This document shows, piece after piece, positions 16,283-23,437 of a stretch of 24,389 bases of DNA (its first letter is position 1; each line of letters opens with the position of its first letter). A program made the position numbers and the translations under genes. Source of the stretch: Leucobacter sp. (GTDB lineage Bacteria; Actinomycetota; Actinomycetes; Actinomycetales; Microbacteriaceae); contig JAPSIU010000007.1 of NCBI GenBank assembly GCA_031178565.1, positions 1 through 24,389 on the forward strand, read 5' to 3'. The notes beneath the pieces are model-generated. The model searched no databases. It was not told the origin of the DNA and saw only the letters and a list, made by a program, of their open reading frames with translations.

Positions 16283-17807
16283 GCCCCGACGGGGCGCGAT
16301 CTCGACCTCGCACCACCTCGCGACGGAGGCGGGGGCCGCGGCTCTCGAAGCCGGAGGGAACGCGATCGATGCGGCCCTCGCGGCCGCGGCGACCCTCTGC
16401 GTCGTGTATCCCAACAACGTCGCGCTCGGCGGCGATCTCGTCGCCCTCGTGCGCAACCCCGAGGGCGAGATCCGCTTCCTCAACGCGACCGGGACGGCGC
16501 CTGCCGGGCAGTCGCTGCAGGCGCTGCGCGAGGCGTACGGCGACCTGCTCCCGCTCCGCGGCATCGACACCGTGACGGTGCCCGGCGGGGTGCGCGGCTG
16601 GAACGCGCTGCACGAGTTCGGCGCCTCCCGCACCTGGGCGGAGCACCTCGAGGCCGCGATCCGCTGCGCCGAGGACGGGATCCCGACCGCCCGCTCCGTC
16701 GCGGCCGCGATCGTCGACGAACGCGCCGCGCTCGAGGCCGATCCGGGCTGCCGAGAGGTCTTCATCCCGCGCGGGCTCCCCCTGGGCGAGGGGGATCCGC
16801 TCGTGCAGCCGGCGCTCGCCGCGTCGCTCAGGCGCCTCGCGGAGCGGGGATCCGCGGAATTCTACGAGGGCGAGCTCGCGGCCCGGTGGGTCGCGGGGCT
16901 GCAGTCGCTCGGATCCCGGATCACGCTGGACGACACGGCCGGGTACTCCGCCTACTGGGGCGAGCCGCTCGAGGGCTCGTTCGCGGGGCATCGTGTGCTC
17001 ACGGGGCCGCCGAACACCTCTGGCTTCATGCTCCTGCGCGCGCTGAACGCGATCGCGGCGGGCATCGAGGATCCCCTGGGATCGGGGGCCGGCGAGCTGG
17101 CGCGCGCGTTCGCGGCGAGCAACGCCGTGCGCGCGGCGTATCTCGCCGACCCGGCGTCGAGCGGCCCGAGCGCCGCCGAGCTCATCTCCATGCGGAGTCC
17201 GGAGCACCCGCCTCCGCGCGAGGGAAAGCCGAGCGGCGACACGGTCGGACTGTGCGCGGTGAGCGACGACGGGTGGGCGATATCGCTCATCAACTCGGTC
17301 TACTTCGGCTTCGGCGCGGCCGTGCTCGAACCCGAGACCGGCATCCTCTTCCAGAACCGCGGGACCTCGTTCTCGCTCGACCCCGACTCCCCGAACGCGT
17401 TCGCCCCCGGCCGGCGCCCCCGTCACACGCTCATGCCCGTGATGGTGCTGCGCGGAGACGAGCTCGCCTGGGTGCCCGCGACGATGGGCGGCTCGGCGCA
17501 ACCCCAGATCCACGCGCAGCTGCTGCTGCGCTCGCTCTCGGGCGCGGCGCCCGAGGACGCCACTCGAGCGCCGCGGTGGATCGTGGACGAACCGGCGGTC
17601 GACGGTGCGGTGCGCGTCACGGTCGAGGAGGACGTGCCCGAGGAGACGCGGTGCGCGATCTCGGATGCGGGCTTCCCGCTCAAGCCCGTGCCCCCGCACA
17701 GCGAGGACCTCGGTCACTCCAACCTGATCCGCGTCACCCCGTCGGGCTACGATGCGGCGAGCGACCCGCGCTCCGACGGGTCGGCGATCGTGGTCGGCGG
17801 CGGGTGA
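16269..17807 (+). CDS. Gamma-glutamyltransferase-fold Ntn-hydrolase (amidohydrolase, copy 2)
   Basis: This 512-residue paralogue of the protein at 10244 has the same length and block order and a shared C-terminal SDPRSDGSA. There is no signal peptide. N-terminal blocks are AGGNAIDAALAAAATL and GGDLVALVR. The nucleophile motif SGDTVGL gives catalytic Thr325, followed by SLINSVYFGFGAAVLEP and GILFQNRGTSF. As in the first copy, the gamma-glutamyl-binding NNQMDDF and PLSSM of true GGT are replaced, here by FQNRGTSF and PRHTL, while TMGG is kept. It should self-cleave before Thr325 into two subunits and hydrolyse an amide; oxamate-amidohydrolase-like or YwrD-like activity is possible. CGGAG lies 5 bases before the ATG. 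It overlaps the regulator's end and is followed by a TauE exporter. Confidence 0.88.
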   Translation: MTQGEPRRGAISTSHHLATEAGAAALEAGGNAIDAALAAAATLCVVYPNNVALGGDLVALVRNPEGEIRFLNATGTAPAGQSLQALREAYGDLLPLRGIDTVTVPGGVRGWNALHEFGASRTWAEHLEAAIRCAEDGIPTARSVAAAIVDERAALEADPGCREVFIPRGLPLGEGDPLVQPALAASLRRLAERGSAEFYEGELAARWVAGLQSLGSRITLDDTAGYSAYWGEPLEGSFAGHRVLTGPPNTSGFMLLRALNAIAAGIEDPLGSGAGELARAFAASNAVRAAYLADPASSGPSAAELISMRSPEHPPPREGKPSGDTVGLCAVSDDGWAISLINSVYFGFGAAVLEPETGILFQNRGTSFSLDPDSPNAFAPGRRPRHTLMPVMVLRGDELAWVPATMGGSAQPQIHAQLLLRSLSGAAPEDATRAPRWIVDEPAVDGAVRVTVEEDVPEETRCAISDAGFPLKPVPPHSEDLGHSNLIRVTPSGYDAASDPRSDGSAIVVGGG

Positions 17808-17875
17808 GCGATGGCGCCGCCGATGCGGCCGCCCTCGAAGACCCGCCACGCACACGACCACGAGAAACGATCCCC

Positions 17876-18652
17876 ATGACACAAACCTCCCGCCCCAGCG
17901 TCGTCGCCCTCGCGATCCTCGGAGCCGCGACCGGCATGCTCTCGGGCCTCTTCGGCATCGGCGGCGGGGTGATCCTCGTGCCGATGCTCGTCATGCTCCT
18001 CGGGTTCCAGCAGCGGCTCGCCGCCGGCACCTCGGTGGCCGCGATCCTCCCGGCCGCCGTCGTGGGCGGGATCGGTTACGCGGTGCAGGGCAACGTCGAC
18101 TGGATCGCGGCTGCTCTGCTCGCCGCGGGCATCATCGTGGGCGCGCAGATCGGCAGCTACCTGCTCGCGCGCGTACCGACCGCCTTCCTGCGCTGGATGT
18201 TCATGGCGTTCCTGCTCGGGGTCGTCATCAGTCTCTGGTTCGTCGTGCCGGAGCGCGACGACACGATCGAGATGACGGTGCCCGTCGGGGTGCTGCTCGT
18301 CGTGACCGGCCTCGTCACGGGCGTGCTCTCGGGCCTCCTCGGGGTGGGCGGAGGTGTAGTCGTGGTGCCGATCCTCATGTTCTTCTTCGGGGCGAGCGAC
18401 CTCATCGCGAAGGGCACCTCGCTCATCATGCTCATCCCCGGGTCGATCTCGGGAACGATCGGCAACACCCGGCGTCGCAACGTCGACCTCCGCTCCGCGG
18501 CCATCCTCGGGATCGCGGCGAGCATCCTCTCACCGCTCGGCGCGGTGGTGGCGACGCACATCCCGCCGTTCTGGTCGAACGTCGCGTTCTCGGTCCTGCT
18601 CGCGTTCATCCTGGTCCAGATGCTCGTCCGCGCACTCAAGAAGAAGAAGTAG
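17876..18652 (+). CDS. TauE/SafE-family (UPF0721) membrane transporter
   Basis: This 258-residue membrane protein has about eight helices in two homologous halves. The half-repeat signatures are TGMLSGLFGIGGG (19-31) and TGVLSGLLGVGGG (148-160), each followed by a PMLVM/PILMF helix. These define the TauE/SafE family. A basic KKKK tail faces the cytoplasm. Members export small anions such as sulphite, sulphoacetate or other organic acids, though many are uncharacterised. The ATG at 17876 has only a weak GAGAAACGA upstream and lies 68 bases after the Ntn-hydrolase stop. Export of an acidic product of that hydrolase is a plausible but unproven role. The gene converges with the Lrp regulator 6 bases away, and no terminator is visible between them. 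Confidence 0.9.
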   Translation: MTQTSRPSVVALAILGAATGMLSGLFGIGGGVILVPMLVMLLGFQQRLAAGTSVAAILPAAVVGGIGYAVQGNVDWIAAALLAAGIIVGAQIGSYLLARVPTAFLRWMFMAFLLGVVISLWFVVPERDDTIEMTVPVGVLLVVTGLVTGVLSGLLGVGGGVVVVPILMFFFGASDLIAKGTSLIMLIPGSISGTIGNTRRRNVDLRSAAILGIAASILSPLGAVVATHIPPFWSNVAFSVLLAFILVQMLVRALKKKK

Positions 18653-18658
18653 GACCCG

Positions 18659-19636
18659 TCACGAGTCCATGCGCACGCCGCTGCGCTTGAGCGCCTGGAG
18701 CACGATCGAGGTGTCGACCTCGACGGCGTCCTCCGTCCAATCAGCGCGCATGAGGAAGTCCGCGAGGGCACCGTGGTCGACGCACGCGATGTCGACGAAC
18801 AGCTGGTGCCGACCCGTGGTGAACGCGAGGTATCGCACCTCGGGCACCCGGGCGAGCCGTCGGGCGACGGACTCGGTGCGCCCCGGAAAGGTGCGGATGC
18901 GCAGGATCGCCTCGACCGGGAAGCCGAGGGCGGTCGGCTCCACGACGGCGCGGTCGAACAGCCGTCCGCTCTCCTGCAGGTGCGCGAGCCGTCGTCGCGC
19001 CGAGGCGGGGGAGAGCGCCGTCGCGCGCGCCAGCTCCTCGATCGTGGCGCGGCCGTCGGCGGCGAGCACCCGGGCGATCTCCTGCTCCTCGCGGCTCAGG
19101 GGGGCGAGCTCGACCGACCCGGTCGGCTCCCAGCCCTGCTCCTGATCGCGGAGCGCGTCGACCTGCTCGTCCGAGAGGATCCCGGGCAGCCACTGATGGG
19201 TGCCCTTGTAGAGCTTCAGGATCGTGGCGGTCTCGATGCCCGACGCGCCCGGCAGGCCGGGGATCTCGTCGAGCAGCACCGAGAGCGAGCGGGAGCGCTC
19301 GTTCATCAGTTCGAACACGCAGTCGGTGTCGCCGGTCGTGAGGTAGGTGAATACGGACCCCGGTCGCGAGGCCGCCGCCGTCGCCGTCATCCGGTTCATG
19401 CCCGAGACGCAGCGGACGCTCGCGAGGCTGCTGTCGAGCACGCCGCCCCCGGGCAGCAGCGTGAGGCCGGTCATCCGCACCCGGCGCTCGCGGAGCAGCT
19501 CCGCCCCGCGCGCGGCGACCGTGCGCTCGGGAACGTCGAGCACGCTCGCGATACGGCGCCAGCCCGCGCGGCCGTTCACCTGCAGGGCGGCCACGATCCG
19601 GCGATCGAGCGGATCGAGGATGGCATCGACTGTCAT
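18659..19636 (-). CDS. Lrp/AsnC-family regulator with two tandem modules
   Basis: The protein has 325 residues from the ATG at 19636. An in-frame GTG at 19669 would add 11 residues but lacks a ribosome site and would lie upstream of the likely transcription start. Module 1 has an AsnC helix-turn-helix (LDPLDRRIVAALQVNGRAGW, about 8-51) plus a ligand-binding-like segment to about 145. Module 2 repeats this with SREEQEIARVLAADGRATIE (181-200), ASARRRLAHLQESGRL and a RAM-like domain (VEAILRIRTFPGRTESVARR, then LFVDIACVDHGALADF). Single-module Lrp proteins have about 150 residues, so this is a fused duplication, a form known in actinobacteria. It is divergent from the ABC importer/amidase operon and probably controls it. 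An Lrp-like inverted repeat lies at its own start. Confidence 0.9.
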   Translation of the reverse strand: MTVDAILDPLDRRIVAALQVNGRAGWRRIASVLDVPERTVAARGAELLRERRVRMTGLTLLPGGGVLDSSLASVRCVSGMNRMTATAAASRPGSVFTYLTTGDTDCVFELMNERSRSLSVLLDEIPGLPGASGIETATILKLYKGTHQWLPGILSDEQVDALRDQEQGWEPTGSVELAPLSREEQEIARVLAADGRATIEELARATALSPASARRRLAHLQESGRLFDRAVVEPTALGFPVEAILRIRTFPGRTESVARRLARVPEVRYLAFTTGRHQLFVDIACVDHGALADFLMRADWTEDAVEVDTSIVLQALKRSGVRMDS

Positions 19637-19653
19637 GGCAGAATTCTCTGCCA
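19636..19653. promoter_or_regulatory. Lrp-like inverted repeat at the regulator start
   Basis: TGGCAGA-ATTC-TCTGCCA is a perfect 7+7 inverted repeat with a 4-base spacer. Read on the minus strand, the 15 bases at 19636-19650 agree with the E. coli Lrp consensus YAGHAWATTWTDCTR at 12 positions by hand. It touches the ATG of the Lrp-type gene. A TATTGT hexamer on the minus strand (19668-19673) would start transcription just upstream, making the site well placed for autorepression. Function is inferred. Confidence 0.6.
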
Positions 19654-19678
19654 ATTCCTTCAAATCCACAATAGCGTG

Positions 19679-19707
19679 TTACGACTCTGTGCAAATGACC
19701 GTAGTAT
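19679..19707 (+). promoter_or_regulatory. Candidate sigma-70-type promoter of the importer operon
   Basis: TTACGA (19679-19684) and TAGTAT (19702-19707) are separated by 17 bases. They match the -35 consensus at 3 of 6 and the -10 at 4 of 6 positions. The pair lies in the 161-base gap between the divergent lrp-type and binding-protein genes, in the only locally AT-richer stretch. Predicted start is near 19714. Support is by spacing and position only. Confidence 0.4.
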
Positions 19708-19708
19708 T

Positions 19709-19729
19709 GGCGCTGATTCGACCAGCGCC
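19709..19729 (+). promoter_or_regulatory. Inverted repeat at the predicted start of the importer transcript
   Basis: GGCGCTG (19709-19715) and CAGCGCC (19723-19729) are perfect complements around the 7-base ATTCGAC. The repeat begins one base after the candidate -10 hexamer. It could be an operator overlapping the start site or a 5' leader hairpin. It does not resemble the Lrp-like repeat at 19636, so a second regulator or an RNA role is possible. Confidence 0.45.
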
Positions 19730-19797
19730 GGTACTTTCCTCGGTTTCGAGCCCGGCGCCCGAACACCCACACCATCCACCGAAGAAAGTTGCCATCA

Positions 19798-20808
19798 ATG
19801 AAGATTCGCAAGCTGGGCCTCGTGGGCCTCGCCGCAGCAGCGGTCGTCGCACTCGCCGCGTGCTCCTCCAGCGCTCCCTCCGAGGGCGGAGACGCCGCTT
19901 CGAGCGACGAACCCGTCAAGATCCGCGTGCAGGCGCAGAACTCCATCGCCGCCGAGCCGCTGTACATGGGCGTCGAGCAGGGCTTCTTCGAGGAGGAGGG
20001 CCTCGATGTCGAGATCGTGGATCTTCCCGACGTCGCAGCGGCGACCGCCGCGCTCCAGGCGAACAAGCTCGAGCTCGCGTTCGTGCCGACGATCTCGGCG
20101 CTGCAGATGGCTCGCCAGAACGTGCCGATCACGATGATCGCGGCCGCCGACGGCATCAACCCCGCGGCGGCCGAGGCTCCGCGCGATGAGCAGCGCAACT
20201 TCACCTCGTCGGGCGTCTACACGAGCAAGGGCAGCGGGATCACCGATCTCGAGGGCCTCGCCGGCGCGAGCATCGCGGTGCCCGAGCTGAAGGGCCAGCC
20301 CGACGGCACGATCACGTCCGTGCTCCACGAGGCGGGCGTCGAGACCGAGGGCATCGAGTGGCTGAACCTCGGCTTCGTGCCGGCGCTCGAGGCGCTGAAG
20401 AGCGATCAGGTCGACGCGGCCTTCCTCGTGAGCCCCTTCACCATCGAGGCCGACGCAGCCGGCCTCGAGCGCGTGATGAACCCGAGTGTCGAGTTCTTCC
20501 CCCAGGGATCGGCGACGACCTCCTGGGCGGCCTCGAAGCCGTGGGCGGAGAAGAACCCCGACGCCGTCGAGAAGTTCCAGCGGGCGATCGCGAAGTCGGC
20601 GGAGTACGCGAACGAGAACATCGACGAGACGAAGCAGCACGTCATCGACCGCGCGGGGCTCAAGCTCACCCCGGCGGACATGCCGCAGTCGTACTGGCCC
20701 AGCGCGATCGACCCCGACCAGCTCGCAGAGGTCGACCAGAAGCTCGTCGACATCGGCTTCTTCGAGGAGCCGGTCGACGTCGACGCGATCCTGACCCCCT
20801 CGAAGTAA
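19798..20808 (+). CDS. ABC transporter substrate-binding lipoprotein, NitT/TauT (SsuA/THI5-like) type
   Basis: The 336-residue precursor has a basic MKIRKLG start, a hydrophobic stretch and the lipobox LAAC with Cys22. The mature part fits the NMT1/SsuA-like fold: EPLYMGVEQGFFEEEGLDVE, LQANKLELAFVPTISALQMA, ITDLEGLAGASIAVPE, LGFVPALEALKSDQVDAAFL and a C-terminal WPSAIDPDQLAEVDQKLVDI. The ATG at 19798 follows GAAGAAAG; a TTG at 19789 is in frame but less likely. Family ligands include sulphonates, nitrate, thiamine and riboflavin precursors and aromatic acids, so the substrate cannot be fixed. It feeds the two permeases encoded next. Confidence 0.92.
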   Translation: MKIRKLGLVGLAAAAVVALAACSSSAPSEGGDAASSDEPVKIRVQAQNSIAAEPLYMGVEQGFFEEEGLDVEIVDLPDVAAATAALQANKLELAFVPTISALQMARQNVPITMIAAADGINPAAAEAPRDEQRNFTSSGVYTSKGSGITDLEGLAGASIAVPELKGQPDGTITSVLHEAGVETEGIEWLNLGFVPALEALKSDQVDAAFLVSPFTIEADAAGLERVMNPSVEFFPQGSATTSWAASKPWAEKNPDAVEKFQRAIAKSAEYANENIDETKQHVIDRAGLKLTPADMPQSYWPSAIDPDQLAEVDQKLVDIGFFEEPVDVDAILTPSK

Positions 20809-20842
20809 CGGACGCAGGAACAGGCTCAGGAGGAGGACGAGC

Positions 20843-21646
20843 ATGCAGTCATCCGGTCGAACCGGCACGAGGATCGGCGCAGTCGGCGCCGCGCCGATCC
20901 TCTACGGCGCCTTCGGCATCGTTCTCCTCCTGGCCGCGTGGCAGTGGGGTTCGACGCAGGTCGCCTCCGAGAACGCGCTGCCGTCCGTTCCGACGGTCGC
21001 GATCGCCCTGGGCGGCCTCTTCACCCAGGGCGCCTTCTGGAGCGAGGTCGCGATCACCCTCGGCATCGCCCTGCTCGGCTGGGCGATCGCCGCGGTCATC
21101 GGCGTCGCCCTCGGCGTGCTCGTCGGCACATCCGAGATCGCGCACGCCGCGACCCGGGTCGTGCTCGAGTTCCTTCGTCCGATCCCGGCCATCGTCATCC
21201 TGCCGCTCGCGATGCTCGTACTCGGTCCCACGACCGAGATGGGCGTCTTCCTCGTGGTCTTCGGCGTGATGCTCCCCATCGCGGCGCAGACCGCGGCGGG
21301 CGTCGAATCCGTGGACCCGGTGATGCGCAACACCGCGCGCTCCTTCGGCATGGGCTCCGGCGAGATCCTGTGGCGCGTGATCCTGCCGGGCGCCTCCCCG
21401 TACATCGGCACGGCGATGCGCGTCGCGGCACCGGTCACCCTCATCATGACGGTCGTGGCCGGCATGCTCGGAGGCGCACCCGGCATCGGCAACTCGCTCA
21501 CCGTGGCGCAGATCGCGGGCCGCAACGAGGACATCTTCGCCTACGTCCTCGTCCTCGGTCTCATGGGTCTGCTCGTGCAGACGGCCTCCGTGCGCACCGA
21601 ACGCCGCCTGCTGCACTGGCACAGCTCCTACCGGAAGGGCGACTGA
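20843..21646 (+). CDS. ABC transporter permease, NitT/TauT type (first of two)
   Basis: This 267-residue membrane protein has a first helix at about 15-36 and a BPD_transp_1 core. The family signature is EFLRPIPAIVILPLAMLVLG (compare the RPxPxxxxLPL pattern of SsuC/TauC). The cytoplasmic coupling loop is NTARSFGMGSGEILWRVILP. AGGAGGAGGA lies just before the ATG. The TGA overlaps the start of a second, non-identical permease gene (TGATG), so the two are probably made together and form a heterodimeric channel. Most TauT-type importers have a single permease gene. Confidence 0.92.
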   Translation: MQSSGRTGTRIGAVGAAPILYGAFGIVLLLAAWQWGSTQVASENALPSVPTVAIALGGLFTQGAFWSEVAITLGIALLGWAIAAVIGVALGVLVGTSEIAHAATRVVLEFLRPIPAIVILPLAMLVLGPTTEMGVFLVVFGVMLPIAAQTAAGVESVDPVMRNTARSFGMGSGEILWRVILPGASPYIGTAMRVAAPVTLIMTVVAGMLGGAPGIGNSLTVAQIAGRNEDIFAYVLVLGLMGLLVQTASVRTERRLLHWHSSYRKGD

Positions 21647-22506
21647 TGTCCACCGCACCTCACACCAGAACACCGAGCCCCGCGACGAGCACGACCGTCA
21701 TCCGCACGGCCGCCCGGGCGAGGAGGGCGCGCAGTCGCCGGCCGCTGCTGCTCGCGCTCGAGATCGGGGTCCCGATCCTCCTGCTCGCGGCGTGGTGGTT
21801 CGGATCGCTGAACTCGTCCAACCCGTTCTTCCCGCCGCTGCGCGACATCCTGCTCGAGTTCCAGAAGCTCTGGCTGTTCGACAAGTTCGCGAGCGACGTC
21901 CTCCCCAGCATCGGCAACTTCGTCGCGGCGTACCTGATCGCGTGCGTCGCCGGCATCGCGCTCGGGATCCTGCTCGGCCTCGTCAAGCCGCTGTTCTGGA
22001 TGCTCGATCCCATCGTGCAGCTCGTCCGATCCATTCCCGCGGTGGCGCTCCTGCCGATCTTCGTGGCGACCATGGGCTTCGGCAATGAGGTGCGCATCTT
22101 CGCGATCGCGCTCGCGTCGCTCTTCCCGGTCCTCATCTCGACGATCGACGGCGTCCGCGCAACCGAGCCGCTGCTGCTCGAGACCGCGCGCGTCTACCGG
22201 CTCAGTCGCTGGGAGCGCCTGCGCGACGTCTTCATCCCGTCGGCGGCTCCGCAGATGTTCGCCGGTGCGCTCGTCAGCCTGCAGGTCGCGTTCATCGTCA
22301 TGATCACGAGCGAGATGCTCGGCGCGGCCCGCGGCATCGGCGCGCTGACCCTGCTGGCGCAGAAGAGCTTCGACGTCAAGGGGATGTGGGCCGGCATCCT
22401 GCTCCTCGGGATTCTCGGCTACCTCGCCAACCTCCTCTTCACGATGACCCGCCGTCGAGCGCTCGCCTGGTACCTCGGCGCCCAGAAGGCGGCCTCGGCC
22501 GACTGA
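21646..22506 (+). CDS. ABC transporter permease, NitT/TauT type (second of two)
   Basis: This 286-residue permease starts at the ATG overlapping the previous stop. A long basic, Thr/Arg/Ala-rich cytoplasmic N-terminus of about 33 residues is followed by a first helix (LLLALEIGVPILLLAAWWFG). The core has the signature QLVRSIPAVALLPIFVATMG and the coupling loop ETARVYRLSRWERLRDVFIP. It resembles the first permease in fold and motif positions but differs clearly in sequence, so it is an old paralogue and not a recent duplicate. It should form the channel with that protein. Confidence 0.92.
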   Translation: MSTAPHTRTPSPATSTTVIRTAARARRARSRRPLLLALEIGVPILLLAAWWFGSLNSSNPFFPPLRDILLEFQKLWLFDKFASDVLPSIGNFVAAYLIACVAGIALGILLGLVKPLFWMLDPIVQLVRSIPAVALLPIFVATMGFGNEVRIFAIALASLFPVLISTIDGVRATEPLLLETARVYRLSRWERLRDVFIPSAAPQMFAGALVSLQVAFIVMITSEMLGAARGIGALTLLAQKSFDVKGMWAGILLLGILGYLANLLFTMTRRRALAWYLGAQKAASAD

Positions 22507-22525
22507 AGTCTTACGAAGCCGCCGG

Positions 22526-22571
22526 CTGAGCCTGTCGAAGCCACGGGCCCCGATCCCTTCGACAGGCTCAG
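22526..22571. repeat. Hairpin-forming dispersed repeat (CTTCGACAGGCTCAG type)
   Basis: Arms CTGAGCCTGTCGAAG (22526-22540) and CTTCGACAGGCTCAG (22557-22571) are perfect 15-base complements with a 16-base spacer. The repeat lies in the 116-base gap between the second permease and the ATPase gene. From memory, this arm sequence recurs in the intergenic regions of many high-GC actinobacterial genomes as a REP-like element. It could act as an mRNA-stabilising or weak terminating hairpin inside the operon. There is no T-tract, so strong termination is unlikely. Confidence 0.8.
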
Positions 22572-22622
22572 GGAACGGGCCTCGCACCGAAGCACTCACC
22601 CTCACCGAACACGGAGACCCTC

Positions 22623-23423
22623 ATGACCCACACGCAGCTCGATGTCGAGCACCTCTCGAAGTCCTACAACGTCGGCGGCGACGACGTCCAGATCATCGCC
22701 GACCTCACATTCACCGTCGACAAGGGCGAGGTCGTCTCGATCGTGGGTCCGTCGGGGATCGGGAAGACGACGCTGTTGAAGTGTTTGACTGGGTTGCAGT
22801 CGATCACGTCGGGTTCGGCGCGGATCGATGGGAGGCAGATCGATGGTCCGCCGGAGGAGATGGCGCTGGTGTTCCAGGAGTACACGCGGTCGTTGATGCC
22901 GTGGCTCACTGTCGAGAAGAACGTGCGTCTGCCGCTCAAGCACCTGCGTCTGCCCAAGGCCGAGGCCGACCGGCGGGTGCGCGAGGCGCTCGTCTCGGTG
23001 GGTCTCGACCACGCGGTCGACCGCTTCCCGTGGCAGCTCTCGGGCGGCATGCAGCAGCGCGTCGCGATCGCCCGCGCGCTCGCGTACCGTCCCGAGGTGC
23101 TCGTCATGGACGAGCCCTTCGCCTCGGTCGACGCGCAGACCCGCTTCGAGCTCGAGGACCTCTGCCTCAAGATCCGCGACGAGTTCGGCATGACCATCAT
23201 GCTCGTCACCCACGACATCGACGAGTCGGTGTACCTCTCGGACCGCGTCGTCGTGCTCGGCCACCGCCCTGCGGTCGTCACCCGCATCGTCGACATCGAT
23301 CTGCCCGCTCCGCGCGATCAGATCACGACCCGTGCGCTGCACGAGTTCGCCGAGCTGCGCACCGAGATCTTCGAGCTGATCCGCGCCGGCGCGATCGACA
23401 CCCAGTCCAGCCGAGCTGCGTAA
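22623..23423 (+). CDS. ABC transporter ATP-binding protein, NitT/TauT (SsuB/TauB) type
   Basis: This 266-residue ATPase has Walker A GPSGIGKT, Q-loop VFQEYTRSLMPWLTVEKNV (the SLMPWLTV part is typical of SsuB/TauB), signature LSGGMQQRVAIARAL, Walker B VLVMDEPFASVDAQTR and switch THDIDESVYLSDRV. GGAGA precedes the ATG. It energises the two permeases upstream. Codons 41-94 (22743-22904), covering Walker A to the Q-loop, use a different codon style from the rest: only 6 of 54 end in C, with four TTG and one TGT, whereas 28 of the first 40 codons end in C. The reading frame and motifs stay intact, so the protein should be functional, but this stretch may come from recombination. Confidence 0.93.
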   Translation: MTHTQLDVEHLSKSYNVGGDDVQIIADLTFTVDKGEVVSIVGPSGIGKTTLLKCLTGLQSITSGSARIDGRQIDGPPEEMALVFQEYTRSLMPWLTVEKNVRLPLKHLRLPKAEADRRVREALVSVGLDHAVDRFPWQLSGGMQQRVAIARALAYRPEVLVMDEPFASVDAQTRFELEDLCLKIRDEFGMTIMLVTHDIDESVYLSDRVVVLGHRPAVVTRIVDIDLPAPRDQITTRALHEFAELRTEIFELIRAGAIDTQSSRAA

Positions 23424-23437
23424 GCGGAGCGCGGAAC

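Noticed and set aside
16173..17882. A 569-codon open frame antisense to the second Ntn-hydrolase
   Set aside because: Arg-rich composition without motifs; the sense strand encodes a clear GGT-fold enzyme.
19637..19669. GTG at 19669 as start of the Lrp-type gene
   Set aside because: It lacks a ribosome site and lies at or upstream of the candidate -10/start region, while the ATG at 19636 gives a normal AsnC N-terminus.
22526..22571. Attachment site or transposon end
   Set aside because: There is no integrase, transposase or target duplication nearby; the structure fits a REP-like hairpin repeat.
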